Assembly (NCBI GenBank): GCA_021840255.1
Contig: JAKBYX010000001.1
Location: forward strand, 1 to 64,000
Length of the DNA: 64,000 bases
Direction: 5' to 3'
DNA from: Nitrospirota bacterium
Lineage (GTDB): Bacteria; Nitrospirota; Thermodesulfovibrionia; Thermodesulfovibrionales; JdFR-88
Shown: one piece after another, positions 1 to 13,579 of the stretch
How the letters are laid out: each line of letters starts with the position of its first letter
Numbering within the stretch: the first letter of the stretch is position 1
Notes under the pieces: model-generated
Seen by the model: only the letters and a program-made list of their open reading frames with translations
The model's database searches: none
What the model was told of the DNA's origin: nothing
Translations under genes and position numbers: made by a program

Positions 1-138
1 ATCTCGCTCAGCCTGAGGAATCTCTTCCGCAAACCGGTGCCCGCTTCCGGGCGCTCCGGCGCTCACCCGATCTGGATTTTCACCAGCGAAACGGTGCAAC
101 TTTCAGGACGCACATTCTGGGAAATTATAACAAAAAAA

Positions 139-176
139 ACGAAGGAGCCCGGTTTTTGCCGGGCTCCTTCGTTTTA
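139..176. terminator. Rho-independent terminator
   Basis: AACGAAGGAGCCCGG-TTTTT-GCCGGGCTCCTTCGTT near-perfect hairpin with flanking A and T tracts, so possibly bidirectional. Confidence 0.85.
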
Positions 177-188
177 TAATTAAGAATC

Positions 189-350
189 TCACATTGTCAC
201 TTTTATCATTTTGTTTCTGAGGGAAAGCGGAACATCCTGTAAGGATACGACCTTCAGTTTAAACGATCCGCTCAATTTGGAGTTGCCTTTTTTAGCTTGT
301 TTAACCGCATTCAAGTTGGCATTGACCTTGTGCATATCCAGCGTCCACAT
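189..350 (-). CDS. Short hypothetical ORF or remnant (MWTLDMHKVNANLNAVKQAKKGNSKLSGSFKLKVVSLQDVPLSLRNKMIKVTM)
   Basis: Manual reverse-strand translation; open upstream of the ATG as far as a TAA near 428; no family recognised. Confidence 0.2.
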   Translation of the reverse strand: MWTLDMHKVNANLNAVKQAKKGNSKLSGSFKLKVVSLQDVPLSLRNKMIKVTM

Positions 351-1036
351 GGCCCCGAATCGGCTGACTCTAGCATAACGGGAAAAGCTTCCCCCTCCTT
401 TCCTTACATTTCCTACAACTCCAATTCCGGGAAATTATAACAGAAAGGCACCGAGAAGTTGGTCAGAGGGGCCAAAACAAATCTCCTCTTCTAATCATTC
501 GGCAAAATTTTTTTCGCGGGGTCACGTTCACCAGATCGCTATAGTCATCTTGATCGTCCACTATAGTAGAGACCATAGTCTCGATCATGAGAAGGTGGCT
601 TCTGCCTCCAGAACACGTCTCGAAGCCGGGATTAATTCCCGGAATATGCATTTTTGTGAAACCTTTTGAAAATTCAAACGAGAGAAAATGGTGATAAATA
701 CGGAATGTAACACGCGTTCTACTATGAGACAAGCATATGGCAAACTTCAGGGCATACTTTTGTATACGCTGTCTCCATCCAAATATGAGGAGTTGAGGGG
801 AAGCTTGCAATCGGCCCCTAAAGAGGCGGGCCGCGTCTTTTCAACTTGAAGTTGTCTGTGACATCCGGCAACTACCAGAAAAGACTGCCGTCGTTCCTTA
901 TTTGCCCTGCGCCACCCAAATCAAAATGCCCGAATCGAACCGCCCACCCAGGAGCAATTACCTTTCTGGATACCCCATTTCTGGATACATTGCCTGGTAT
1001 TGTGAAAAAGAGGTCCCGGGGGCTGGTTCGTTTATT

Positions 1037-1807
1037 CTATTTTATCTCAAGCCAGGCGCGGTTGTTGCGCCAGCGCAGACCAACCCGCATCCCGAAAAAG
1101 GAAGAGAGGTTTTTCGCGGTGAGGACGCTTGCCGCCGCACCGGCGGAGTGGACTTCCCCCGCTTTTAAAAGAAGGACGTGGGTAAAAACGGGCAATATCT
1201 CCTCTGTGTGATGCGTCACGTAGATGAGAGCGGGAGACGGGCCTTTCCCCAGTTCATGAACGCCGGAAAGAAAATCCTCCCTTGAAAAGATATCCAGGCC
1301 CGAGCAGGGCTCGTCCATTATGAGCAATCTTGGAGCGGACACCAGGGCACGGGCGATCAGCACCTTCTGTTTTTCTCCCTGGGAGAGCGTACCGTATCTC
1401 TGGGGGGCCAGTTGGCCGCAATTAAGGCTTTCAAGGGCCTTCCCTGCCCTGGCAATGTCTTTCTTCTGCGGGGAATCGTAGAGCCCGATAGTGCTGAACA
1501 GCCCGCTCAGCACTATCTCAAGGGCGGTTTCCCCATCGTATAATTTGCTCTGGAGGGAGGAGCTTATGAACCCCAGTCTCTTGCGCAGACGGCGCCAGTC
1601 ATAGGCTCCGTAACGCCTGCCCAAGACGCGCATGCTCCCCGATGAAAGCGGAACATACCCGTTCACAAGATTAAGAAGGGTCGTTTTGCCTGAACCGTTC
1701 CGGCCCATGACGGCCCAGTGTTCTCCGGGCCTCACGGTCCAGTCTATGGCGCGCAGGACCTGTCTATCCTCAACGAAGCAGGAGGCGGATTCAAGCTCGA
1801 TAATCAA
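1037..1807 (-). CDS. ABC transporter ATP-binding protein
   Basis: Walker A GRNGSGKTT, signature LSQGEKQK, Walker B LLIMDEP, H-loop VTHH. Confidence 0.9.
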   Translation of the reverse strand: MIIELESASCFVEDRQVLRAIDWTVRPGEHWAVMGRNGSGKTTLLNLVNGYVPLSSGSMRVLGRRYGAYDWRRLRKRLGFISSSLQSKLYDGETALEIVLSGLFSTIGLYDSPQKKDIARAGKALESLNCGQLAPQRYGTLSQGEKQKVLIARALVSAPRLLIMDEPCSGLDIFSREDFLSGVHELGKGPSPALIYVTHHTEEILPVFTHVLLLKAGEVHSAGAAASVLTAKNLSSFFGMRVGLRWRNNRAWLEIK

Positions 1808-1819
1808 ATCAAAAAAGAC

Positions 1820-2839
1820 CTACGCCATCTCCACGAGCTTTTCGGCGATCTGCACAGCGTTCAGGGCCGCGCCCTTCCGGAGGTTGTCGGAGGCAAGCCA
1901 GAGATTAAGCCCGTTTTCAATCGATTCGTCCTCCCTTATCCTGCCCACGAACGTATCGTCCTTTCCGGCCGCGTACAGCGGGACCGGGTAGATGTTTTTC
2001 TCAGGGGCGTCATAGACTATTACGCCGGGGGCGCCAGACAGCACCGCCCTCGCCTCATCAGCGGAGATCTTCTTTTCCGTCTCTATGTTCACGCTTTCCG
2101 AGTGCCCCCTGAAGACCGGCACGCGGACGGTTGTGGCGGTGACCCTGATGGAGGCGTCGCCCATTATCTTCCTTGTCTCGTTCACCATCTTCATCTCTTC
2201 CTTGGTGTAGCCGTTCTCAAGGAACTTGTCTATATGCGGCAGGACGTTGAAGGCTATCTGGTGCGGATAGACTTTGCAGGTGACATCCTTGAAGCCAAGC
2301 AGGTCCGAGGTCTGCTTCAGCAGTTCGTCCATCGCCTTCTTGCCGGTCCCGGAGACGGCCTGGAAAGTGGTCACAACGACTCTCTTTATCCTGGCGGCGT
2401 CATGTATGGGCTTGAGAACCACCACCATTCCTATGGTCGAGCAGTTAGGGTTCGCTATTATCCCCTTGTGCCACCTGAGGTCCTGGGGGTTCACTTCGGG
2501 CACTACGAGCGGGACTTCCGGGTCCATGCGCCACTGGCTGGAGTTGTCCACCACGACGCAGCCACTTTTTGCGGCGATCGGAGCCCATGTTTCGGACCTT
2601 TCCCCTCCGGCAGAAAAAAGGGCTATGTCTATGCCTTTAAAGGAATCTTCCCTGAGGGTGTCCACCGCCACTTCATCCGCACCGAACGGGAGCCTTGTCC
2701 CGACGGACCGCTCCGAGGCGAAAAGGCGCAGCTCCCTGACCGGGAACTTTCTTTCCTCCAGCACAGAGATCATCTCGTTTCCGACGGCCCCTGTCGCGCC
2801 GACCACGGCCACTACGTATTTATCTTTTCTCTTGAGCAT
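1820..2839 (-). CDS. asd: Aspartate-semialdehyde dehydrogenase
   Basis: N-terminal VAVVGATGAVGNEM, active-site NPNCSTIGMVV, QAVSGTGKKAMDEL. Confidence 0.93.
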   Translation of the reverse strand: MLKRKDKYVVAVVGATGAVGNEMISVLEERKFPVRELRLFASERSVGTRLPFGADEVAVDTLREDSFKGIDIALFSAGGERSETWAPIAAKSGCVVVDNSSQWRMDPEVPLVVPEVNPQDLRWHKGIIANPNCSTIGMVVVLKPIHDAARIKRVVVTTFQAVSGTGKKAMDELLKQTSDLLGFKDVTCKVYPHQIAFNVLPHIDKFLENGYTKEEMKMVNETRKIMGDASIRVTATTVRVPVFRGHSESVNIETEKKISADEARAVLSGAPGVIVYDAPEKNIYPVPLYAAGKDDTFVGRIREDESIENGLNLWLASDNLRKGAALNAVQIAEKLVEMA

Positions 2840-2996
2840 TTTTCAGTTTTCTTTTTCTTTCCTTTTGAATTTTTCTTTCCTTATTAAACATACGGAAGTC
2901 TGGCTTTCGAGCTGAAAACCCAAACTTTATATTAGCGAAACCCTGCGGTAGTATTCAAGAGGACATTAAAATCAGGAAGGGGACGGAAAAAAGCCG

Positions 2997-5024
2997 CTAC
3001 TTTTTTATTACCTTTCCCAATACCTGGTTCAGCTCCTCCACCAGGAAAGGTTTCGCCAGCACATCCTTGAAACCATAATCTCCAAAACGGGTCATCGCAG
3101 GGTCGGTATAATTTCCGGTCGCGGCTATGATCCTTGCCCCCGGGTCGATCGCCATGAGCCTTCGGGCAGTTTCTTTTCCGTCCGGCCCTCTGGCGACCAC
3201 GAGATCCAGGATGACCGCATCATATGGGTTTCCAGCCCCCAGGGCGGCCCCATACATCCCGATCGCCGCATCCCCGTCGTTGGCCAGGTCCACATCATAC
3301 CCGCATTGCTCCAGCATGCGGCCGATGACCACCCGCACCCCTTCCTCGTCGTCCATCAGGAGGATGTTTCCCCTTGTGTACACCGGGTTGAACCTGTCTT
3401 CTTCCTTTCCCTCGTCTTTAGCCGGGGCTTTCAAGCCGGAGAGCGCGGGAAGATACATTTTGAAGGTCCTGCCCTTCTGCCCAGATTCGGCCAATATGCA
3501 GCCGCCATGCTTTTTTACTATGGAATAGGCGACGGCAAGCCCGAAGCCGGGATCTTTAAGCCCCGTGGCGAAAAAAGGGTCGAATATCCTGAGCAAGTCC
3601 TCGGCAGGTATCGTGGGCCCCCTGTCTTCAAAAGATATCTCCACATAATCGCCTTCCTCAAGGAGCGGCAATTCCCCCGTTTTGATGCTCACGTTTGCGG
3701 CCTTCACAGTTATAGGTCCGCCCTCTGGCATGGCCTGCCGTGCATTCATAAGCAAATTGTTAACGGCCTGCATGATCTGCCCCTCATCGGCCATTACAGG
3801 CCAAAGGCCGCCGGGCAACAGAAGCTCGAACCGGTTGGACTCCTGCTTGCCGGAAATGGCGGCCGCCGAAAGCGAAACGGCGTTTCTGAGCAGCCCCTCC
3901 ACCTCCATGGCCTTTTTCGCCATCTCTCCGGTTTTTGAAAAGGCCAGCATCTGGTTGGCAATATCCCTGCCCTTTACCGAGGCCTTCTCCGCCTCGTTCA
4001 GGATGTCCTTCATCTCTCCGGTGACGGGATAGAGCTTGGAGAGAGCTATGTTGCCCATTATCATGGTAAGGATATTGTTGAATTCATGGGCAATGCCCCC
4101 GGACAGCGCCGCAAGTGATTCCAGGCGCTGGGCCCTCTGGAGTTCGGCTTCGATCATCCTGCGGGAAGTAACATCCCTCATTATGGCCACAACGCCGCTG
4201 ACCTGCCCGCCCTCGCCCGTAAGCGGGGACATATGGAATTCAATCCAGCCGCCGTTTTTGACCTTTTTGACGCACAGGTCTCCCGATTTAACCGTTGAGG
4301 TGGCAGACCGGCCCGACAGCAGGACTTCTAAGCTGATGCAGCCCTCGCAGGGCCTCTCTTTGCCCGCAAGCTCGTAGCATTTCCGTCCGGCCAGCGGCTC
4401 CCCGCTGCCGCACAGCTCATCCATCACACGGTTTGAACGCAGGATGGTCAACTCCCCGTCCATTATGGCCACCGCATCCTGGATGCTTTCAAATACGTTC
4501 GTGAGGAACTCCTCTTCCTTTTTTATAGTTTCTTCGCGCTGTCTGCGTTCTGTTATGTCCCTGGCGATGCCAAGGACGCTGCAGACCGTGCCATCCTTGT
4601 CTCTCACCGGGATAAGTCGGGTATCGAGGCATACCTCCCGCCCAAAGTAACTGATGGTTTTTTCCAGGAACAAGGGCTCTCCGCTCCGAAATACCTTTTT
4701 CAGGTCCGTTTCCCGGAGCTTGAATCTTCCTGGCGGAAAAATCTCCTCGAACGGCCGTCCCTTGATGTCCTCGGTGGCCATCCCCAGAAACCCGGCGGTG
4801 AAATCGTTGACGAACTGGACGCGCCAGTCCTCACCCACAATGAAAACCATGTCCAGGCACAGCTGCGCGAGGGTGCGGTAATGGCTTTCCCTTTCCATAA
4901 GGGACTCTATTATTTTTTTAAGCTTGTCCTGGGACTCTTCGGCCCTGGCCAGCTTTTCCTGCAGGTCCGGGGCCTCATCCGGGGATTGAGGGGCTGGTCC
5001 GCGCCTAAAAATATTTTCTTCCAA
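2997..5024 (-). CDS. PAS-PAS-histidine kinase with C-terminal receiver (hybrid sensor kinase); TTG start
   Basis: PAS/PAC text, H-box GGIAHEFNNILTMIMG, HATPase, C-terminal REC ILLMDDEEGVR...VILDLVV; GGAGG upstream of TTG. Confidence 0.88.
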   Translation of the reverse strand: MEENIFRRGPAPQSPDEAPDLQEKLARAEESQDKLKKIIESLMERESHYRTLAQLCLDMVFIVGEDWRVQFVNDFTAGFLGMATEDIKGRPFEEIFPPGRFKLRETDLKKVFRSGEPLFLEKTISYFGREVCLDTRLIPVRDKDGTVCSVLGIARDITERRQREETIKKEEEFLTNVFESIQDAVAIMDGELTILRSNRVMDELCGSGEPLAGRKCYELAGKERPCEGCISLEVLLSGRSATSTVKSGDLCVKKVKNGGWIEFHMSPLTGEGGQVSGVVAIMRDVTSRRMIEAELQRAQRLESLAALSGGIAHEFNNILTMIMGNIALSKLYPVTGEMKDILNEAEKASVKGRDIANQMLAFSKTGEMAKKAMEVEGLLRNAVSLSAAAISGKQESNRFELLLPGGLWPVMADEGQIMQAVNNLLMNARQAMPEGGPITVKAANVSIKTGELPLLEEGDYVEISFEDRGPTIPAEDLLRIFDPFFATGLKDPGFGLAVAYSIVKKHGGCILAESGQKGRTFKMYLPALSGLKAPAKDEGKEEDRFNPVYTRGNILLMDDEEGVRVVIGRMLEQCGYDVDLANDGDAAIGMYGAALGAGNPYDAVILDLVVARGPDGKETARRLMAIDPGARIIAATGNYTDPAMTRFGDYGFKDVLAKPFLVEELNQVLGKVIKK

Positions 5025-5039
5025 TGCGCGGGCCCTCCG

Positions 5040-6290
5040 TCAAAGCAGCGTTGATGCCCTTTCGGCCAGGGCGCTCCTTGCGCTCTTTACAAGGTTCAGA
5101 TAACAGAAAAATTCCTCGTTTATGAACCTGCTTACAAGATAGGCAAGCCCGTTGCTGTCGGAGTCCAGGTACGGGGTGTCTATCTGCTCCAGGTCACCGG
5201 TAAATACCACCTTTGTTCCCTCTCCGGCCCTGGTAAGTATGGTCTTTATGTCCAGGGGCCTCAGGTTCTGCGCCTCATCTATTATCATGTACCTGCCGGG
5301 TAGGCTCCTTCCCCTTATGTATGTCAGGGGCTCGATGTGCACCGCATCAGATTCCACCAGGTAACTGGAGCTGCGGTATTTGAACACATGCCTGTCGTCC
5401 TTTTTTTCCTGTGGTGTGCCCACTATCACGTCCAGGTTATCAAAGATGGGCTGCATCCAGGGGCGGAGTTTTTCCTCCACGTCTCCGGGCAGGAAACCCA
5501 GGTCCTGGCCCAGGGGGACAACCGGACGCGCAACCAGCACCTGCTCGTAATGGCCCTTCTCCCTCTGGCTGAGCCCTGCGGCAAGGGCAAGAAGGGTTTT
5601 GCCAGTCCCGGCGCGTCCCGTAAGGGCAAGCACCTGGACGTCTCCGGACGTAAGGGCGTCTATGGCGCATTCCTGGTCCGTGTTTTTGGGGATAATCCCG
5701 GAGACGGCGCGCTGTCTTCTGATGGCCATCTGGTTTTCGCGTCCCCAAAGCCTGAAGATCGTGCCGCCCTCCATCTGGTATCTCACGGACAGGATGGCCT
5801 GCGCCCGCGGGTCTCCGGAGCCCATTACATGGCCGTATTCCCTGGCGGCTGTCGTCTTGTCGTGTTTGTAATCCTGGGCAAGGACACCCTGCGCCTCCGA
5901 TTTGATCCTTACCGCCGTGTCCTTTGAGACGACCACCACCGGCGTCCCGTCTGAGGTCTCCTTCATATCAAGGGCCGTTTTTATTATCTTGTCGTCCGAT
6001 GAAAGCTGTTTGCCCCCCTGCCCGTGCGCATGGTCTTCCTTCAGGGAGATCTTCAGCGAACCTCCGCCGGGAGTTTTTACATCTTTAGAGAGATTGCCCC
6101 TGGTCCTCAGGCCGTCTATCACCCTCAAGGCTTCCCTGGAGGAATAACTTACCGACCCGTGGCCCCGCTTCAGCCCGTCCAGTTCCTCTATGACCGTTAT
6201 GGGGATGATGATATCGTTGTCCTCGAATTTCTCCGGTGCGTGGGGGTCGTGTATCAGAACGCTTGTATCGATGACGTATATCTTTTTCAA
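5040..6290 (-). CDS. PIN domain-PhoH family ATPase
   Basis: N-terminal PIN (YVIDTSVLIHDP), PhoH Walker A ALTGRAGTGKTLLALAAGL, MIIDEAQNL. Confidence 0.9.
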   Translation of the reverse strand: MKKIYVIDTSVLIHDPHAPEKFEDNDIIIPITVIEELDGLKRGHGSVSYSSREALRVIDGLRTRGNLSKDVKTPGGGSLKISLKEDHAHGQGGKQLSSDDKIIKTALDMKETSDGTPVVVVSKDTAVRIKSEAQGVLAQDYKHDKTTAAREYGHVMGSGDPRAQAILSVRYQMEGGTIFRLWGRENQMAIRRQRAVSGIIPKNTDQECAIDALTSGDVQVLALTGRAGTGKTLLALAAGLSQREKGHYEQVLVARPVVPLGQDLGFLPGDVEEKLRPWMQPIFDNLDVIVGTPQEKKDDRHVFKYRSSSYLVESDAVHIEPLTYIRGRSLPGRYMIIDEAQNLRPLDIKTILTRAGEGTKVVFTGDLEQIDTPYLDSDSNGLAYLVSRFINEEFFCYLNLVKSARSALAERASTLL

Positions 6291-7949
6291 CTAATTCTCC
6301 CCTTTTAAAGTTCTAATTTTCCTCTGAATTTTCTCCAGCGGGTTATCGGAAGCCCCTTCAACTTCCTCTTTCAGCAGTTTGTATTCTATGCTGTCCACAA
6401 GCGCCTGGTAGGAGGCCTCTATTATGTTTTCCGAGACCCCGACGGTCCCCCATTTCATCTTTCCGTCGCCGGACTCTATCAGGACGCGCACCTTGGCCGC
6501 CGTCCCCTTGCCAGCGGCGATGACCCTGACCTTGTAGTCATGCAGCTTCACCGGTTTCAGTTCCGGATAGAATTTTTCAAGCGCCTTCCTGAGCGCGTTA
6601 TCGAGCGCGTTTACCGGGCCGTCACCGGTTGCCGCAGTGTGCTCTATGCTGCCATCCACGTTCACCATTATAGTGGCCTCATTTATCGGCACCTCGCCTC
6701 CGCTTCTCTTTTCAACAAGCACCCGGAAACCGATGAGGTCGAAAAAGCTCCTGTGCAGCCCCATCGCCTTTTTCATTAAAAGCTCGAAGGACGCCTCGGC
6801 GGCTTCGTACTGGTAGCCCCGGTTCTCGAGCTCTTTCAGATTTTTTACTATATCCCCCAGCAGCGGCGAGCGTTCGGGTATCTCTATCCTGAACTCCTTC
6901 GCCTTCTTTATTATGTTGCTTCTTCCTGACAGGTCGGAGACAAGCACCCGCCTGGAATTGCCTACAAGCTCCGGGCTGATGTGCTCATAAGTGCCGGGGT
7001 GTTTCAAGACGGCGCTCACGTGCACGCCGGCCTTGTGTGCAAAAGCGCTGTCCCCCACGAAAGGCTGGTGCCCGAAATGCCTCAGGTTGGCTATTTCCGT
7101 CACGAACCGGGAGGCCTCCCTCAGCTTTGCCAGTTCATCGTCCGTGACGCACTCAATACCCATCTTCAGCTTGAGGGCCGGGATAACGGAACAGAGGTTG
7201 GCGTTGCCGCAGCGTTCACCGTAACCGTTTATGGTGCCGTGCACCTGGACCGCACCCAGGCCGGCGGCGATAAGAGAATTGGCCACGGCGCACTCCGAAT
7301 CGTTATGGGCATGTATGCCGAAAGGGGTTTTTATATTTTTTTGTTTTTTGATTTTTTCGATTTTCTTGACTTCCTTGATGATCTGTATGAGCGTGTCCGG
7401 CAGCGTCCCGCCGTTGGTGTCGCAAAGCACAAGGCAGTCCGCGCCGCCCTGCGAGGCGGCTTCAAGGCATTTAAGGGCATATCCGGGGTTCGCCTTGTAT
7501 CCGTCAAAAAAATGCTCGGCATCGAAAAAAACCTGCTCGATGCTCTGTTTGAGAAAGGAAACGGAATCCCGGATGATCTTAAGGTTTTCCTCCAGAGGGA
7601 CGCGGAGGGCCTCCCGGACATGGAAATCCCACGTCTTTCCGAATATGGTGGCGGCCTTTACCCCTGAATGGACTATGTGCCTCAGGCTCTGGTCGTCGGA
7701 AGCCTTGTGCCCGGGCCTGTGCGTGCTGCCAAAGGCGACCACACGGGCTTTTCTCAGGTGAAGCGCTTTTACCTTTTCAAAATACTCGGTGTCCTTGGGG
7801 TTGCTTGCCGGCCAGCCGCCCTCGACATAATCGACACCCAGCTCATCGAGCTTTTCGGTTATCCTTAATTTATCGTCTACGGAGAAGGAGATATCTTCAG
7901 CCTGGGAGCCGTCCCGCAAGGTCGTGTCATATATAAATACCCGGCCCAT
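6291..7949 (-). CDS. cimA: Citramalate synthase
   Basis: [73 protein letters not shown]-terminal LeuA-dimer-like region. Confidence 0.88.
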   Translation of the reverse strand: MGRVFIYDTTLRDGSQAEDISFSVDDKLRITEKLDELGVDYVEGGWPASNPKDTEYFEKVKALHLRKARVVAFGSTHRPGHKASDDQSLRHIVHSGVKAATIFGKTWDFHVREALRVPLEENLKIIRDSVSFLKQSIEQVFFDAEHFFDGYKANPGYALKCLEAASQGGADCLVLCDTNGGTLPDTLIQIIKEVKKIEKIKKQKNIKTPFGIHAHNDSECAVANSLIAAGLGAVQVHGTINGYGERCGNANLCSVIPALKLKMGIECVTDDELAKLREASRFVTEIANLRHFGHQPFVGDSAFAHKAGVHVSAVLKHPGTYEHISPELVGNSRRVLVSDLSGRSNIIKKAKEFRIEIPERSPLLGDIVKNLKELENRGYQYEAAEASFELLMKKAMGLHRSFFDLIGFRVLVEKRSGGEVPINEATIMVNVDGSIEHTAATGDGPVNALDNALRKALEKFYPELKPVKLHDYKVRVIAAGKGTAAKVRVLIESGDGKMKWGTVGVSENIIEASYQALVDSIEYKLLKEEVEGASDNPLEKIQRKIRTLKGEN

Positions 7950-8023
7950 AGGAGATAATTTAACACATTTAATTATTTATCTCATTTAATTAACCCATTA
8001 ACGGATAATTAATCCCTTCCGTC

Positions 8024-8052
8024 TTGACCTAGCCTCTCCGGCTGTGTTAATT
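8024..8052 (+). promoter_or_regulatory. Candidate sigma70-type promoter for the aminotransferase-serA genes
   Basis: TTGACC-N17-TTAATT in the divergent intergenic region upstream of 8098. Confidence 0.4.
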
Positions 8053-8097
8053 TTTATGGCTTAACAAGAAAAATCTTCTAGCGGAGGACGTTTAAAA

Positions 8098-9249
8098 ATG
8101 CTCAAGCGCTATCTACTGGCTCCGGGACCTACACCTGTTCCGCCGGAGGTCCTGCTCCGGATGGCCATGCCGATAATACATCACAGGGCCCCTGACTTCA
8201 TCCCGATCTTCGAGTCGGCAAAGAACAGGCTGAAATGGCTCTATCAGACCAATAATGACGCGCTCATTCTCACTTCGAGCGGCACCGGGGCGATGACCGC
8301 CTCGGTCAATAACTTTTTTAACCAGGGCGAGCACGTGGCCGTCGTGAACGGCGGCAAGTTTGGTGAGCGGTGGACAAAGATATGCCAGGCTTACGGCCTT
8401 CAGGTAACTGAAGTAACCGTCCCCTGGGGACAGGCCGTCAATCCGGCGGACGTGGCCGGAGCGCTGGAGAAGGACCCCTCCATAAAGGCCGTCTTCATGC
8501 AGGCGGTCGAGACATCTACCGGTGTTTACCATGACGTAGAGGCCGTGGGTGCGGTCTTGAAAGATAAAAAAGACGTGCTTTTTATAGTGGACGCGATCAG
8601 CGCCCTGGTTGCCCATGACCTGAAGACGGACGCATGGGGCGTGGATCTTATGATCGGCGGCTCGCAGAAGGGGCTTATGCTCCCGCCGGGCCTGGCCTTC
8701 CTTAGCGTCTCCGCAAAGGCTTGGGAAAAGGCCGAGGGCTCGAAGATGCCGCATTTCTATTTCAACCTGAAAAAAGAGCGCGATGGCCTCAAGAAAAACC
8801 AGACCAATTTCACCCCGGCCGTCTCCCTCATCGTAGGGCTCGATGCGGCCCTGGGGATGCTTGAGGAAGAAGGCCTGGGCGCCGTATTTGCCCGCCACGC
8901 GAGGCTTGCCAACGCTATGAGGCATGCAGTTTCGGCAATGGGGCTGGAGATATACCCCATCCAGTCTCCAAGCAACTCGGTAACGGCGATAAAGGCCCCC
9001 GAAGGAGTGGACGGACAGGAGATATACAAGACCCTGAGGGAAAAATACGGGATCACGGCAGCCGGCGGCCAGGACAAGCTCAAGGGCAAGGTCTTCCGCG
9101 TCGCCCACCTGGGTTATGCCGGGACTTTTGATGTGATCACTGCCGTCTCCGCGGTCGAGATGACTCTCAAAGGCCTGGGCCACCCCATAAAGCTTGGAAG
9201 CGGGGTTGGCGCTGCCGAGGAGATACTCATCGAGAAAAGGACATCATAA
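8098..9249 (+). CDS. Class V aminotransferase (alanine/serine-glyoxylate or phosphoserine type)
   Basis: LLAPGPTPVPPEVL, HHRAPDF, PLP-lysine context GGSQKGLMLPPGLAFLS; RBS GGAGG upstream; followed by serA. Confidence 0.9.
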   Translation: MLKRYLLAPGPTPVPPEVLLRMAMPIIHHRAPDFIPIFESAKNRLKWLYQTNNDALILTSSGTGAMTASVNNFFNQGEHVAVVNGGKFGERWTKICQAYGLQVTEVTVPWGQAVNPADVAGALEKDPSIKAVFMQAVETSTGVYHDVEAVGAVLKDKKDVLFIVDAISALVAHDLKTDAWGVDLMIGGSQKGLMLPPGLAFLSVSAKAWEKAEGSKMPHFYFNLKKERDGLKKNQTNFTPAVSLIVGLDAALGMLEEEGLGAVFARHARLANAMRHAVSAMGLEIYPIQSPSNSVTAIKAPEGVDGQEIYKTLREKYGITAAGGQDKLKGKVFRVAHLGYAGTFDVITAVSAVEMTLKGLGHPIKLGSGVGAAEEILIEKRTS

Positions 9250-12119
<2,870 letters not shown>

Positions 12120-12207
12120 GGGGGGAAAGCTTTTTTTAAAGTTTAAGCTGCGGCCCGTAGACCTTTTCCTTAATGGCTTTTTCCCCGCGCTCTGCCCCCA
12201 ATGCGGC

Positions 12208-12855
12208 ATGCCGTCGCGCAGTGCGCGTTACGCCCCTCTCTGCCTGGGCTGCTGGCAGACGATATCCGCCCATAATGGACCTTCCTGCTCCGTGTGCGGC
12301 GAACCGCTGGCCTCCGGGCATGGTATCACCTGCGGGGAATGCCTGGCAGACAAACCTGCCTTTACAAAAGCCTATTCATACGGGCTTTTCGAGGGCGCGC
12401 TGAAGGAGGCCATCCACAGTTATAAATTTTCCGCGATACGCAGGCTCGCCCCGCCCTTGGCGGATCTGGTCCTGTCCATGGGGCTGCCGCCTGTTGACGC
12501 CGTTGCCGCCGTACCCCTCACAAAAAGCAGGCTGCTGGAGCGCGGTTTCAACCAGAGCATGCTTATCGCCAGGGAGATAGCCCGGAGGACGGGGGCCAGG
12601 CTCCTTCCTCACGCGCTGGAGAAGGTCAAGGACACCCCCGCACAGGCAGGATTGAACAGAAAAGAGCGCATCCTGAACCTGAAGGGGGCATTCATTTGCG
12701 GAGCCAAAGACAAAAATTCCGTCTCCGGCAGGACCGTCCTTCTTGTGGACGATGTCATCACTACCGGGGCGACCGCCAGGGAGTGTGCAAAGACGCTTGT
12801 CAGGGCTGGGGCCGGGGAAGTCTATGTAGCGGCCCTTGCCCGCACAAAAAAATAG
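12208..12855 (+). CDS. comF: ComF family phosphoribosyltransferase-like protein (true start probably upstream)
   Basis: Paired CxxC motifs, PRPP motif VLLVDDVITTGATARECAKTL; in-frame CPQC lies upstream of the called ATG. Confidence 0.85.
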   Translation: MPSRSARYAPLCLGCWQTISAHNGPSCSVCGEPLASGHGITCGECLADKPAFTKAYSYGLFEGALKEAIHSYKFSAIRRLAPPLADLVLSMGLPPVDAVAAVPLTKSRLLERGFNQSMLIAREIARRTGARLLPHALEKVKDTPAQAGLNRKERILNLKGAFICGAKDKNSVSGRTVLLVDDVITTGATARECAKTLVRAGAGEVYVAALARTKK

Positions 12856-12922
12856 AAAAAACAAAAAAACAAAAACCCTGAAAACCTTTACATTTCACAC
12901 GCAAATAAATTATCTTGATAGG

Positions 12923-13579
12923 ATGATCGATTTGCATACGCATACCCTTTTGAGCGACGGGGAACTGCTTCCCTTCGAGCTCGTAAGGCGGGCCGTCTCC
13001 GCGGGTTACAAGGCCATCGGGATAACCGACCACGTCGATGTTTCCAACATGGACTATGCCATCCCCAGGGTTGTAAAAGCAGCGCAGAGACTGAAGGGGC
13101 TTGTTCCCATCGATATAGTGCCTGGCGTCGAGATAACACACGCTCCTCCCGCGCTTATCGGGGACATGGTAAAAGAGGCGAGGGAGCTTGGAGCCTGCCT
13201 TGTCATAGTCCACGGTGAAACCCTTGCCGAGCCGGTCCTGGAAGGCACAAACCGGGCCGCGATCGAGGCGGAGGCGGATATACTGGCCCATCCGGGCCTG
13301 ATAAGCATCGAGGATATCCTTTTGGCAAATGAAAAATCCGTGGCCCTCGAGATAACTTCCAGAAAGGGCCACTCGATCTCAAACGGCCATGTGGCCCAAA
13401 TGGCCATAAAATTCGGCGCTCAGATAGTCATTAACACGGATTCCCACAGTCCAGGCGACCTTATAACGCGGGGTCAGGCCGAAAAGATACTGATGGGGGC
13501 CGGCATAGGCAAGGAGCGCGTGCCCCTGGTTTTTGAAACGTCCAGAAATATATTAGAAAAGGCCCTTAGGAGGATCTGA
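12923..13579 (+). CDS. PHP-domain phosphatase (histidinol-phosphatase family)
   Basis: MIDLHTHTLLSDGEL, GITDHVD, VHGETL, NTDSHSPGDL; start placed at the MIDLHTH methionine. Confidence 0.88.
   Translation: MIDLHTHTLLSDGELLPFELVRRAVSAGYKAIGITDHVDVSNMDYAIPRVVKAAQRLKGLVPIDIVPGVEITHAPPALIGDMVKEARELGACLVIVHGETLAEPVLEGTNRAAIEAEADILAHPGLISIEDILLANEKSVALEITSRKGHSISNGHVAQMAIKFGAQIVINTDSHSPGDLITRGQAEKILMGAGIGKERVPLVFETSRNILEKALRRI

Noticed and set aside
463-810. 115-aa reverse ORF
   Set aside because: No recognisable domain, odd composition, and no convincing RBS; could be real but not supportable.
846-1211. Forward ORFs at 846-1211 and 902-1168
   Set aside because: Largely antisense to the well-supported ABC ATPase; no family resemblance.
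1718-2915. Long forward ORFs (389 aa, 213 aa) opposite asd
   Set aside because: Antisense shadow ORFs produced by GC-rich codon bias; asd motifs are on the minus strand. The same reasoning applies to other antisense ORFs, e.g. 8113-9183, 21249-21968 and 26704-27735.
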